Source: an uncultured Tenacibaculum sp. | GTDB lineage: Bacteria > Bacteroidota > Bacteroidia > Flavobacteriales > Flavobacteriaceae | Assembly: GCA_947501615.1 (NCBI GenBank) | Contig: CANMWK010000002.1 | Span: forward strand, 1-64,000 | DNA length: 64,000 nucleotides | Reading direction: 5' to 3' | In this document: one piece after another, positions 7,360 to 15,789 of the stretch | Numbering within the stretch: position 1 is the first letter of the stretch | How the letters are laid out: each line of letters starts with the position of its first letter | The notes under the pieces: model-generated | Told to the model about the DNA's origin: nothing | The model's database searches: none | What the model saw: only the letters and a program-made list of their open reading frames with translations | Program-made: the position numbers and the translations under genes

Positions 7360-9003
7360 TTACAATTTTAGAATTTTATGATTTTCAGTGGTCTCACCAT
7401 TTTCTACCTGTAAAAAATAAATACCTGAAGCTAAATTTGGAACATCTATTGAAACAATATTGTTGATGCTTTCTTTACTTCCATTAGCAACTAACTTACC
7501 TTTATAGTTGAAAATTTTATAGTTTACTCCTGATATGCCTTCTTGTAATGTGTTTAAATTTAGCTTATCTGTAAAAGGGTTAGGGTATACAAACCATTTT
7601 TTTTGTTGATTATTTTCTTCAGGAGTATTTATCTGAGCGACACATCCTGTGACTATCGAATGAGTGTCTTTAATTAATTCGGGTATTTTTTGATTAATAA
7701 AACTATTATTGTTGCTATGATTAAAGAATGTATTGTCTATTACGGTATCAGGAGCACCTAAATAATCTTGTAACAATGTAGCTATGGTTTGTCTATAGTC
7801 AAATTGAATAGTTTCTATTTGATAGTTATTATCCTGAGTAGCCTCAGATAAGTCTACATTAATTCCAGACACGCCTCCATTAACGGGTTTTCCAAAAATA
7901 AACATAGGAGCAATTTCACCATGGTCAGTTCCTAAATTTCCATTTTCTTTAGCTTTTCTACCAAATTCAGAATATGTTAAACCGACAATATCATCACCTA
8001 ATGATTGATCATTTACATCTTTAACGAAAGCTTTTATTGCTGTAGATACTTCGGTTAACAATTCGTGATGTTTACCTTTAATATCACCATTCGTTTCTAT
8101 TTGGCTATTGTGAGTATCGAACCCACCAATACTTACTAAATATACTTTAGATTTTAATCCACCGCTAATTAAACGGGCAACAGTTTTTAACTGATTAGAT
8201 AAATCATTGTCTTCGTATGTGCTCGTTACCGAATTTTTCCCCTTGTCAAAAGCTTCTGAAATTGCTTTAGAATATCTGTTAGATGTTTTATTTATATCAA
8301 TAATATAGTTTAATTCTGTTCCAAAATCAGAGTTCGGAATTGTACTTGGGGCATCACCTCCTAAACTACTAATTTCTGTGAAGAAACCAGCAGGATCTTG
8401 TCCAGTAATATTAATTGAAAGTCCATGTTCTTCTGCTCCGTGAAAACCTAATTCAGTTTTAGAAGATCCCATTTGTACGCCTAACGGATACGTTTCTTCA
8501 ACTTCTTCGGGATAAAATTTTTCCATAAATCTACCAACCCAACCAGAAGTCGTTCCATTGTTCCAGCTATTTCCATCGTTTCCTGTTGAATAGATGTCTT
8601 TAGAAGCAAAATGACTTTTATTTTGGGATGGATATCCAACAGATTGTAAAATTCGGAGTTCTCCAGCATCGTATAATGATTTAAACCCTGTAAGAGCTGG
8701 ATGTAAACCTAATTGTTGATTATCAGCTAATGAAGAATCTAAGGTAATAAAACCATTGGCGCCTGAGTTTGGTATTTTTATTGTTGGTCTTAAATTGGCA
8801 TATTGGTCATATACATTAATAGGTACGGTGGTATTTAAGCCATCGTTTCCTCCTACTAAGTTTACGAGTACTAGTTTTCTATTTGAAATATCACCACAAT
8901 CTATAGGTAAATCAACTGTTTTTAATAATGCATTAATTTCAAAAGGCATCAATCCTAATGCAGAGGTAGCTGTGGCTAGTTTTATGAAATTTCTTCTTTT
9001 CAT
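7360..9003 (-). CDS. DUF1501 protein with T9SS sorting domain
   Basis: The 547-residue protein belongs to DUF1501, a sulfatase/alkaline-phosphatase-superfamily-like group usually encoded beside DUF1800. It starts MKRRNFIKLATATSALGLMPF, a twin-arginine (Tat)-like signal peptide. The core shows LVGGNDGLNTTVP, GFDTHN and GLTYSEFGRKAKEN typical of DUF1501. Residues from about 465 form a type IX secretion C-terminal domain (YPNPFTDKLNL, ending GIYFLQVENGETTENHKILKL). So the sequence suggests Tat export followed by T9SS transport to the surface. It lies 25 bp downstream of the DUF1800 gene, in the same operon, and is closed by a strong terminator. Confidence 0.9.
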   Translation of the reverse strand: MKRRNFIKLATATSALGLMPFEINALLKTVDLPIDCGDISNRKLVLVNLVGGNDGLNTTVPINVYDQYANLRPTIKIPNSGANGFITLDSSLADNQQLGLHPALTGFKSLYDAGELRILQSVGYPSQNKSHFASKDIYSTGNDGNSWNNGTTSGWVGRFMEKFYPEEVEETYPLGVQMGSSKTELGFHGAEEHGLSINITGQDPAGFFTEISSLGGDAPSTIPNSDFGTELNYIIDINKTSNRYSKAISEAFDKGKNSVTSTYEDNDLSNQLKTVARLISGGLKSKVYLVSIGGFDTHNSQIETNGDIKGKHHELLTEVSTAIKAFVKDVNDQSLGDDIVGLTYSEFGRKAKENGNLGTDHGEIAPMFIFGKPVNGGVSGINVDLSEATQDNNYQIETIQFDYRQTIATLLQDYLGAPDTVIDNTFFNHSNNNSFINQKIPELIKDTHSIVTGCVAQINTPEENNQQKKWFVYPNPFTDKLNLNTLQEGISGVNYKIFNYKGKLVANGSKESINNIVSIDVPNLASGIYFLQVENGETTENHKILKL

Positions 9004-9028
9004 GATGTAAGTTTTAGGGGATATAGTA

Positions 9029-10663
9029 TTACATTAATTGGAATTCTGGAGCATTAATCATTTGTATAATTAAAGCATGTAATCTAGTTTTTACAATAGT
9101 ATCATCACCAGAGCCTGTGTATTGTAACCAAGCGTTCGTCCAATAATAATCTGGAAATCCTTCAAGTAAATTTTGAGCAAAGTATAATACGCGTTCTTCA
9201 CTAATTTCTTCAGGATATAAAAAACTGGCTATTTCAGTAATTAATTCCTTAGCAAGTGAAGGATTAGTAATATTATTTTCAATAAAACTTACAATATTTA
9301 TTTCAGTTCTAATATTGTTATTAAATCTGATTTTATTTCGTCCTGTTAAAAGACTTTCTATAAGCTTATATCTAGCTAAAACGGTGTTAGATGAAAACCA
9401 ATGCCTATCAAAATCTGGACTTTGATAGTGCGCTGGGTAACCTGCAACCGAATCAGGAGACCAAAGAACCATACCACCGGCAGCTAAATAAATATTATGT
9501 ACGAAATTGAAGAAATGATAAAAATCTTCTACTTCAGTAACGGGGTCTGGTATTTCCATTTTGAAAAATGAAATCACTTCATTAAGTAATTGAAGTGGGC
9601 TTTTAATAATACTACCAATAATATTGTCATTATCAACAGCATCATCAAGGTCATAAAAGTGTTTTGATGTTAAAAGCTTTTTTAGAATAGGTAAAATTTC
9701 ATAATCATTATCCTTTAATTCTATCGCTAAAGGTTTAATTACATTTTCTTCTATGGTTTCACTCCATTCACTTTTTACAAAATAGCGATACAATTTTCTA
9801 ATGAATGAAATGGCAGTAGCCTCTTTTGCAAATACCATTTCAACAAAATCACTAAGCTCATCAACAATACCAATTTCAGTATCTCTACCAATAATTACTG
9901 TATCATCAAAAGCATGACTGAATGTTTTATCTTTCTCATCATGTCTGTTTTTATCTATTCTACCAATAGGTAAACTCGTTTCAGGATCTAGTAAACTTCT
10001 GTCTGTTTGTGTTTTTATTCCTGAAAAAATTTTAGCGGCTTGTTGTACATCTAATTCTGTATAATTCGTATAATCTCCACTACCGATTTGTTCAGCTTTT
10101 AAAATGGTAAAAAGCTCTAAGAACTCGCGTGCGTAATTTTCATTAGGATTATTAGCATTATTTTGAGTATTGTCTAAATAATCTAACATAGCATTATCAA
10201 AAGTTATTTTTTTTGATAAAGTTTTTAGATTGCCTAAGGCATACTTTTCTAATAGCCGTAAATGATCAAAAAAATGAGTGGACAAACCTGCTCCTCCATC
10301 TTTAGAAACTGTAAACGACGTATGTAAAAAGAATGTCATTTTTTGTAATAAAGAATTTTGAAGCATTCCATTATACCACCACCAAGATGTTATAACCCTT
10401 CTCTTTCTAAAATGCCCATCAAATGTGTTAGGATGTTCAGTAGAGGAAGTCCAGTTACCATCAGGAGCTCCTTCTGGTCTTGGATCATAAGGTTCAGTCC
10501 AAGTGTTATTTTGGGTAATAATTAGTTGATTGAATGCTTCTTCGGGTGTTAAGGAAGCAAACTGAAGCAACGTTTCTTTAGTATAATTGAAAGACGTTCT
10601 ACGCAACAAATGCTTAGCCTTACGCAAGCCTAACGGCTCAGTGTATTGATCAAGATGATTCAT
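9029..10663 (-). CDS. DUF1800 family protein
   Basis: The 544-residue protein has the DUF1800 hallmarks: AKHLLRRTSFNYTKETL near the N-terminus, NAMLDYLDNTQNNANNPNENYAREFLELFT in the middle (the ANENFARELLEL-type motif), and SPDSVAGYP later. DUF1800 and DUF1501 genes co-occur very widely, and their joint function is not established; a role with exported polymers or cell-surface material is often suggested. I see no clear signal peptide, unlike its partner. It is the first gene of the two-gene unit, and a palindromic terminator lies between it and pruA. Confidence 0.88.
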   Translation of the reverse strand: MNHLDQYTEPLGLRKAKHLLRRTSFNYTKETLLQFASLTPEEAFNQLIITQNNTWTEPYDPRPEGAPDGNWTSSTEHPNTFDGHFRKRRVITSWWWYNGMLQNSLLQKMTFFLHTSFTVSKDGGAGLSTHFFDHLRLLEKYALGNLKTLSKKITFDNAMLDYLDNTQNNANNPNENYAREFLELFTILKAEQIGSGDYTNYTELDVQQAAKIFSGIKTQTDRSLLDPETSLPIGRIDKNRHDEKDKTFSHAFDDTVIIGRDTEIGIVDELSDFVEMVFAKEATAISFIRKLYRYFVKSEWSETIEENVIKPLAIELKDNDYEILPILKKLLTSKHFYDLDDAVDNDNIIGSIIKSPLQLLNEVISFFKMEIPDPVTEVEDFYHFFNFVHNIYLAAGGMVLWSPDSVAGYPAHYQSPDFDRHWFSSNTVLARYKLIESLLTGRNKIRFNNNIRTEINIVSFIENNITNPSLAKELITEIASFLYPEEISEERVLYFAQNLLEGFPDYYWTNAWLQYTGSGDDTIVKTRLHALIIQMINAPEFQLM

Positions 10664-10744
10664 GTGTTGGGGATTAGTTGTTGATTTGCAATGTGTTATA
10701 TTGCTTAATCTCCTTTAAAATTAAAAATATTTTTGATATTAACG

Positions 10745-10776
10745 AAAAAAGACCGAAAATATTTTCGGTCTTTTTT
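10745..10776 (-). terminator. Perfect palindromic terminator of pruA
   Basis: AAAAAAGACCGAAAAT and ATTTTCGGTCTTTTTT form a 16-bp perfect palindrome with A and T runs on both sides. It sits 56 nt beyond the pruA stop codon on the minus strand and insulates the DUF1800 unit. Confidence 0.85.
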
Positions 10777-10832
10777 AATTTTATTGACATTTCTACTAAA
10801 ATAATGCCTTTCATATTTGAATTAGTTAGGTT

Positions 10833-12458
10833 TTATCCTAAAAATGGATATCTATAATCCAATGGAGAAACAAACGTTTCTTTGATTAATCTTGGAGAAA
10901 CCCAACGTAATAAATTTTGTGCAGAACCAGCTTTATCATTTGTTCCAGAAGCTCTAGCGCCACCAAAAGGTTGTTGACCAACAACAGCACCTGTTGGTTT
11001 ATCATTAATATAGAAATTACCAGCACAATTTTCTAATGCTTTTGTAGCTTCAGCAATAGCATATCTATCTGTAGAGAAGATAGCTCCTGTTAAAGCGTAT
11101 TCAGAAGTTTCATCTACTAATTTTAAAGTTTTCGCCCAATCTGCATCTTCATAAATATAAATAGTAACTACAGGACCAAATAATTCAGTTTCCATAGTTG
11201 TATACTTAGGGTTCGTTGTTAAAATTACAGTTGGTTCAATAAAATAACCTTTCGATTTATCATAATTTCCACCAGCAATAATTTCTGCATCAGCATCATT
11301 TTTAGCAGCATCAATATACTTTGCTAACTTGTCAAAAGAACCTTCATGGATTACAGCAGTAATGAAGTTACCCATATTTTCAGGAGATCCCATTTTAAAT
11401 GAAGCAATATCCTCTTTAACAAATTCTAAAACATCATTAGCTATAGATTTTGGTAAATATACTCTTGATGCAGCAGAACATTTCTGTCCTTGGAATTCAA
11501 AAGCTCCACGAGAAATTCCTGTTGCTACTTGCTTAGGGTTTGCAGAAGGGTGTGCAACGATAAAATCTTTACCACCAGTTTCACCTACAATTTTTGGATA
11601 TGTTTTGTAAGTATGTATATTTTCTCCTATTTTCTTCCATAATTCTTTGAAAACAAAAGTAGATCCTGTAAAGTGTAAACCAGCAAAATCTGGAGATGAT
11701 AATACAACCTCAGTAATTTCTACTGGATCACCATAAATAACGTTGATTACTCCGTCTGGTACTCCAGCTTCTTTAAACACATCTACAATTACTTTTGCAG
11801 AAAAAATTTGGCTATCAGAAGGTTTCCATACTACGGTATTTCCCATCATTGCTGCAGAAGCTGGTAAATTAGCAGCGATAGCAGTAAAATTAAATGGAGT
11901 AATAGCATAAACAAATCCTTCTAAAGGTCTATATTCTACACGATTCCAGATTCCATCATCAGAATTTGGTTGCTCATTGTAAATATCACACATGTATTCT
12001 ACGTTAAAACGTAAGAAATCAATTAACTCACATGCAGCGTCAATTTCTGCTTGGTGAATAGTTTTAGATTGAGCAATCATTGTTGCAGCATTAATCTTTG
12101 CACGGTATGGTCCAGCGATTAATTCTGCAGCACGTAAAAAGATTGCAGCTCTTTGTTCCCATGGCATTTGAGCCCATTCTGTACGAGCTTCTAAAGCTGT
12201 ATCGATAGCTTTTTGCGCATGAGTTTTATCTCCTACATGATATTGTCCAACTACATGTTGGTGATCATGTGGAGGTGTCATGTTTTTTGTATTTCCTGTT
12301 CTGATTTCTTCACTTCCAATATACATTGGCACATCAACAGATTCGTTAAAGTACGTTTTATATTGAGCAGCAACGCTTTCTCTTTCTGGAGAACCAGGTG
12401 CATAAGCTTTCACAGGTTCATTTACAGCTATAGGTACATTGAAAAATCCTTTTCCCAT
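10833..12458 (-). CDS. pruA: L-glutamate gamma-semialdehyde (1-pyrroline-5-carboxylate) dehydrogenase
   Basis: This enzyme oxidises glutamate semialdehyde to glutamate with NAD+, the second step of proline breakdown. The 541-residue protein belongs to the aldehyde dehydrogenase superfamily: TPFNFTAIAANLPASAAMMGN, the glycine loop FTGSTFVF, the catalytic glutamate region VGETGGKDF, and the nucleophilic cysteine in FQGQKCSAASRVY (about residue 326). FGGARASGTNDKAGS near the C-terminus is characteristic of the PruA group. No proline dehydrogenase gene is beside it. The ATG at 12456-12458 gives the expected length, and a TAACTTTG promoter element lies 44 nt upstream. Confidence 0.93.
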   Translation of the reverse strand: MGKGFFNVPIAVNEPVKAYAPGSPERESVAAQYKTYFNESVDVPMYIGSEEIRTGNTKNMTPPHDHQHVVGQYHVGDKTHAQKAIDTALEARTEWAQMPWEQRAAIFLRAAELIAGPYRAKINAATMIAQSKTIHQAEIDAACELIDFLRFNVEYMCDIYNEQPNSDDGIWNRVEYRPLEGFVYAITPFNFTAIAANLPASAAMMGNTVVWKPSDSQIFSAKVIVDVFKEAGVPDGVINVIYGDPVEITEVVLSSPDFAGLHFTGSTFVFKELWKKIGENIHTYKTYPKIVGETGGKDFIVAHPSANPKQVATGISRGAFEFQGQKCSAASRVYLPKSIANDVLEFVKEDIASFKMGSPENMGNFITAVIHEGSFDKLAKYIDAAKNDADAEIIAGGNYDKSKGYFIEPTVILTTNPKYTTMETELFGPVVTIYIYEDADWAKTLKLVDETSEYALTGAIFSTDRYAIAEATKALENCAGNFYINDKPTGAVVGQQPFGGARASGTNDKAGSAQNLLRWVSPRLIKETFVSPLDYRYPFLG

Positions 12459-12501
12459 GGTTGTTTGTGTATTGAATTTATATATGATAATTTTGGTGTA
12501 A

Positions 12502-12509
12502 CAAAGTTA
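12502..12509 (-). promoter_or_regulatory. Candidate -7 promoter element of pruA
   Basis: On the minus strand the sequence reads TAACTTTG, matching TAnnTTTG, 44 nt before the pruA start codon. No -33 TTG is found at the expected distance. Confidence 0.4.
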
Positions 12510-12590
12510 CAATTTTTAGATCTTTTTGTAATGATAGTTTTTAGAATGCTACTACAATCAAGAAATAAAAATTTTTTAAAGGAGGAATAC

Positions 12591-13286
12591 ATGTGCACAG
12601 TTACCTACTTACCATTAGGGAATAATGATTTTATATTAACTTCAAATAGAGATGAAGATCCGAAAAGAAAGACTATCAAGCCCCAAAAATACTTGGAGGA
12701 AGGTGTTGAATTATTTTATCCTAAAGATAGTTTAGCAGGTGGAACTTGGATTGGATTGAGTGACAAGAATCGATTGGTTTGTTTACTTAATGGAGGCTTT
12801 AAAAATCATATTAAAAAAACTAAGTACAGGCACAGTAGAGGTATTATTGTAAAACAATTATTAACTGCTGAAGATGCCGTAAAATATGTTGAAGATTTAG
12901 ATTTAACCGATATAGAACCATTTACGATTGTTTTAGTAGATTGGAACGATGGGTTAGGGGCTTATGAATTGGTTTGGACAGGAGAAGAGAAAGCATTTAA
13001 AAAATTACCTCAAGAACCACATATTTGGTCAAGTAGTACACTTTACGATGAAACAATGAAAAGTCTTAGAAAAAAATGGTTTCTAAATTGGCTTTCTAAA
13101 CATAAGAACTTTAAAGATCGTAGAATATTAAATTTTCATCAAAATGAAAATTTAGGAAATAAACAGATGTCTGTAAAGATGAGAAGGTCAACTGTTGAAA
13201 CGGTTTCCACAACCTTAATATCTAAAATAAAAAATAAGATTTCATTGAATTATTTTGATTATACTTTAGAAAATCTTTCGATATAG
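12591..13286 (+). CDS. NRDE family (TANGO2-like) protein
   Basis: The protein starts MCTVTYLP and contains FILTSNRDE, the Asn-Arg-Asp-Glu motif naming the NRDE/TANGO2 family, then GGTWIGLSDKNRLVCLLNGG. The conserved Cys2 could become an N-terminal nucleophile, but the biochemical role of the family is unsettled (a link to heme or lipid handling is reported for eukaryotic TANGO2). It has 231 residues. The start is fixed by a textbook Shine-Dalgarno sequence, GGAGG at 12581-12585, 5 nt from the ATG; this is unusual in a phylum where such sites are rare. The frame is open far upstream across pruA, but that part is an antisense shadow. Confidence 0.88.
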   Translation: MCTVTYLPLGNNDFILTSNRDEDPKRKTIKPQKYLEEGVELFYPKDSLAGGTWIGLSDKNRLVCLLNGGFKNHIKKTKYRHSRGIIVKQLLTAEDAVKYVEDLDLTDIEPFTIVLVDWNDGLGAYELVWTGEEKAFKKLPQEPHIWSSSTLYDETMKSLRKKWFLNWLSKHKNFKDRRILNFHQNENLGNKQMSVKMRRSTVETVSTTLISKIKNKISLNYFDYTLENLSI

Positions 13287-13306
13287 TCTTTTTTTTCTAT
13301 AACTTC

Positions 13307-13665
13307 ATGTACAGAGGTGCCTTAAAATTCACTGGAAATAATATAGATTTTGTAAATCCTGATGCTTTGTCTGTAGAAGGAATTAAAGAAATGATGTTAA
13401 AGAATATTTTAAAGAGTTTAATTATGATTCAAATTTATCTCAACATAAATATATGGGAGATTATGTTGAAGCTATGGCTTATTCTTTAGCTGCTTATGAT
13501 CATCACAAGCAAAATAAAGAATATTATGAAGCAATTTGTTGGAGTGGTTTGGAGTCTACTGATGCTTACAAAAGTTTTAGTACGTCAAAAAAAGATAAGA
13601 TTCAGAAAATTATAAAAAATGAAAGGTATGCAAAGAAAGATGCAAAAGGGGAAAAGTGTGATTAA
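13307..13665 (+). pseudogene. Frameshifted C-terminal fragment, possible polymorphic-toxin tail
   Basis: The first frame reads GALKFTGNNIDFVNPDALSV then EGIKEMMLK. The second, one base out, reads EYFKEFNYDSNLSQHKYMGD, continues through VEAMAYSLAAYDHHKQN and YYEAICWSGLESTDAYKSFS, and ends at 13665. Adding one A to the AAA at about 13399-13401 joins them into one chain of about 119 residues with no signal peptide. No upstream carrier domain is present; only 20 bp separate it from the NRDE gene. Its alpha-helical, orphan C-terminal character and the overlapping small lipoprotein gene resemble a detached effector tail with its immunity gene. That reading is inference; the family is not recognised. 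Confidence 0.5.
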
Positions 13666-14041
13666 ATATCTATTTATATGTTTAATAATTGTTTCTTGTA
13701 AAACAGCAAATATCCAAAAAGTAAAAAGTGATATTTATGTTAACAAAGTGTACAGGTCTAAGAGTGGTTATACAGGTATGAATATAAAGGCCTATGATTA
13801 TGAGTACAAGAATGAATTAAATGCAGGTGTAATTGTAAATGAAATATATTTTGATCTTAGTTTTAATGATAAAAATGAGTTAAAACCTCTGTATGTAAAA
13901 GTTTTGCCAAATAAAAAAATCAATATTGATGTTTTTTTTCCATCTAGAGAGGTTGTTAAAATGAGAGACTTTTATTTAAAAAAAGGTGATTCTATGGTGA
14001 TAAAAGCTTATTTGAAAGAAGATAATAGTTCCGTTTATTAA
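13640..14041 (+). CDS. Small lipoprotein, candidate immunity protein
   Basis: From ATG 13640 (MQKGKSVIKYLFICLIIVSC) the 133-residue product has a basic n-region, hydrophobic core and lipobox VSC, so it should be a lipoprotein. The mature part is polar and beta-rich (KVYRSKSGYTGMNIKAYDYE, then DVFFPSREVVKMRDFYLKKG). Starts at 13619, 13628 or GTG 13658 are also possible; all but the last overlap the preceding fragment by 26 nt or more. Overlap with the 3' end of a toxin-like fragment is the usual arrangement for an immunity gene, and membrane-anchored immunity lipoproteins are known in Bacteroidota. No family is recognised, so the role is a guess. Confidence 0.6.
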   Translation: MQKGKSVIKYLFICLIIVSCKTANIQKVKSDIYVNKVYRSKSGYTGMNIKAYDYEYKNELNAGVIVNEIYFDLSFNDKNELKPLYVKVLPNKKINIDVFFPSREVVKMRDFYLKKGDSMVIKAYLKEDNSSVY

Positions 14042-14063
14042 ATAGACTTCTTGTAAGAGCTCC

Positions 14064-14106
14064 AAGAGATCGTTTAATTTTTTAAAAGGTCTCTTTATTA
14101 TTCTTA
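14064..14106 (+). terminator. Probable terminator after the small lipoprotein gene
   Basis: AAGAGATC (14064-14071) pairs with GGTCTCTT (14088-14095) with one G-T pair, followed by a T-rich stretch. It lies 23 nt after the lipoprotein stop codon. Confidence 0.5.
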
Positions 14107-14131
14107 ATTTTATTAGTTTAAATAGAGGTAG

Positions 14132-14289
14132 GTTTTTCATAAATTGAACAAAACCATTGGAGGAAATCCTAAAGTTTCAATAAAAATGAAAAGAGAAAAT
14201 GTACAACTTCTGTACAAAAGAATGGAGCTAATGTTGTAATGCAATATTCAGATTATGTTGAAGAAAGTACGGTGGAATTTCAGTCTTAA
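14132..14289 (+). pseudogene. Frameshifted gene remnant
   Basis: One frame, open from 14132 with no start codon, reads HKLNKTIGGNPKVSIKMKR then ENVQLLYK. The adjacent frame continues NGANVVMQYSDYVEESTVEF and stops at 14287-14289. One A missing from the A run at about 14214-14218 explains the break. The joined fragment is about 52 residues and looks like the C-terminal end of a real protein, but I do not recognise the family. It overlaps the 3' end of the convergent DUF3667 gene by 4 bp and lies next to the toxin-like fragment, so the whole 13.3-14.3 kb stretch looks like a decaying accessory islet. Confidence 0.5.
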
Positions 14290-15356
14290 AACAACATAAA
14301 TGATACTAACATTACAAATACTCCTCCAATGATTGCTATAAAAAAGTAGATTAAATTAATTAATAAAAACTTTAGTATCGTTTTAAAATATCCTTGCTTA
14401 TAAAATCTTTTCATGGCTATAAAAAGATAGAGTAAGAAAACAATAAGGAAAATTCCAATGTGAATTGTGCCGAAAATAATGTTTATAATAAGTACTATTG
14501 TAAGGAATAAAAAGAAAACCGTTTGTGTATGAAAAACAAAAATAAGATGTTCGACATAGGTGTATTTTCTTTTTCGCATATATAAGAGCATCAAAAAGAA
14601 AGCAAAAACAGGGAGTAATATAAATGTTGATACCGATCCATACGAAAGCATTTTGTTAGCAAATAACATTCGTTGCTCTTTTTTCTTGAAAAATGAATTG
14701 GCTAATTCGGCTCTGTCATATAAAAATCGATTCCAATAACTTTTTTCATAGTTTAAACTGTCTAAAGCTTCATCGATATTCATCTTAGGGTTGTTTTTAT
14801 TAAACTTTAAGAACGTATCAAGTTTATTTTTGTCTCCTAAAAAAGAAATGTTAGGTTGTTTTACCTTAGAAGAATCTATGCTTTGTGTTTGTAATGAATC
14901 TTTAGGGGTATTGTTAAGCTCATTTTTTATTAAAGTTTGAATAGAATCAATTTTTTTTTCTTGATCTTCAAGGTTGAAGCTTGAAGCAACGTTATTTTGT
15001 TTTTTACTTAAATCCTTTAGCGTGTTTAGTTTACTGTTAATTCCTAGGGCTAAAAAGAATAGAATAGAAGAAGTAATATAAAAGCGGAAAGGGTTGGTAT
15101 ATCGAACTCTTTTTCCTTCGATGTAGTCTTTTGAGATTTTCCCAGGTTTAAATAAAAGAGGGAATAATGTTCGCCAGAACTTTGCATCCCATGAAAAGAA
15201 ACCCGCAAAAATTTCTCGAATAAAACTTTTGAATGCGATTTTTCTGCCTTTGTTTTTTTGTCCACAATTAGGGCAATACACTTCATCTCCTGAGAAGGTA
15301 TAGTTACAATTTAAACAATGCGTGTTTTGTGTGTTTGGTTGGTTGGTATTCGCCAT
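14286..15356 (-). CDS. DUF3667 membrane protein with zinc ribbon
   Basis: The 356-residue protein opens with a zinc-ribbon, CLNCNYTFSGDEVYCPNCGQ (two CxxC pairs, residues about 14-33). It is followed by the DUF3667 core (AFKSFIREIFAGFFSWDAKF, then FKPGKISKDYIEGKRVRYTN) and hydrophobic segments at about 93-110, 235-260 and several between 270 and 356. A coiled, glutamine/lysine-rich loop separates the first helix from the rest. Function is unknown; the family is common in Bacteroidota inner membranes. Its ATG overlaps the apaG stop codon by one base, so the two are translationally coupled. Confidence 0.85.
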   Translation of the reverse strand: MANTNQPNTQNTHCLNCNYTFSGDEVYCPNCGQKNKGRKIAFKSFIREIFAGFFSWDAKFWRTLFPLLFKPGKISKDYIEGKRVRYTNPFRFYITSSILFFLALGINSKLNTLKDLSKKQNNVASSFNLEDQEKKIDSIQTLIKNELNNTPKDSLQTQSIDSSKVKQPNISFLGDKNKLDTFLKFNKNNPKMNIDEALDSLNYEKSYWNRFLYDRAELANSFFKKKEQRMLFANKMLSYGSVSTFILLPVFAFFLMLLYMRKRKYTYVEHLIFVFHTQTVFFLFLTIVLIINIIFGTIHIGIFLIVFLLYLFIAMKRFYKQGYFKTILKFLLINLIYFFIAIIGGVFVMLVSFMLF

Positions 15357-15742
15357 TAATTTAGCGTAGGTGTAGTGGTTAGTTGAAAAGTTGGTATAGT
15401 AACTAAAAACTCTTTTTGAGTTTCGATATTTATCATTTTATATTTTCCTGTCATTGAACCAATAGGTGAAAGTAAAAAACAATTAGAACGATAATTGTAT
15501 TCCTCATTAGGTTTAATTACAGGTGTTTGTCCCACGACACCTTCTCCTTCTACAAATTCAGTTTCATTCAACGCATCAAAAATACTCCAAAAACGTTCTA
15601 GCAATTGAACGGTATCTTTTGAGTTGTTTTGTATAGTAACAAAATAACTAAAAGCATAATGTTGGGTATAGCCTCTATGAACAGTGCCATTGTATGTTGT
15701 TTTAACTGATATTTTTATTCCTTTAGTAATCTGTTGAAACAT
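15356..15742 (-). CDS. apaG: ApaG domain protein
   Basis: The 128-residue protein matches ApaG, a beta-sandwich (fibronectin-like) protein: YAFSYFVTIQNNSKDTVQLL, RFWSIFDALNETEFVEGEGVVGQ and the LSPIGSMTGKYKM segment are conserved. In E. coli it is encoded near apaH and was linked to cobalt/magnesium effects; the molecular function is unsettled. In flavobacteria it commonly stands beside DUF3667 and the DUF5103 protein, as here. It overlaps the DUF3667 gene by one base and follows the plug-protein gene by 47 bp, so all three are likely co-transcribed. Confidence 0.9.
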   Translation of the reverse strand: MFQQITKGIKISVKTTYNGTVHRGYTQHYAFSYFVTIQNNSKDTVQLLERFWSIFDALNETEFVEGEGVVGQTPVIKPNEEYNYRSNCFLLSPIGSMTGKYKMINIETQKEFLVTIPTFQLTTTPTLN

Positions 15743-15789
15743 ATAATAAATATAATGTTTTTTATTTAGAATAACAATTTCGTGCCAAG

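Noticed and set aside
12213..12590. Upstream extension of the NRDE reading frame across pruA
   Set aside because: It is antisense to a well-supported pruA gene, and a strong Shine-Dalgarno site and family N-terminus place the NRDE start at 12591.
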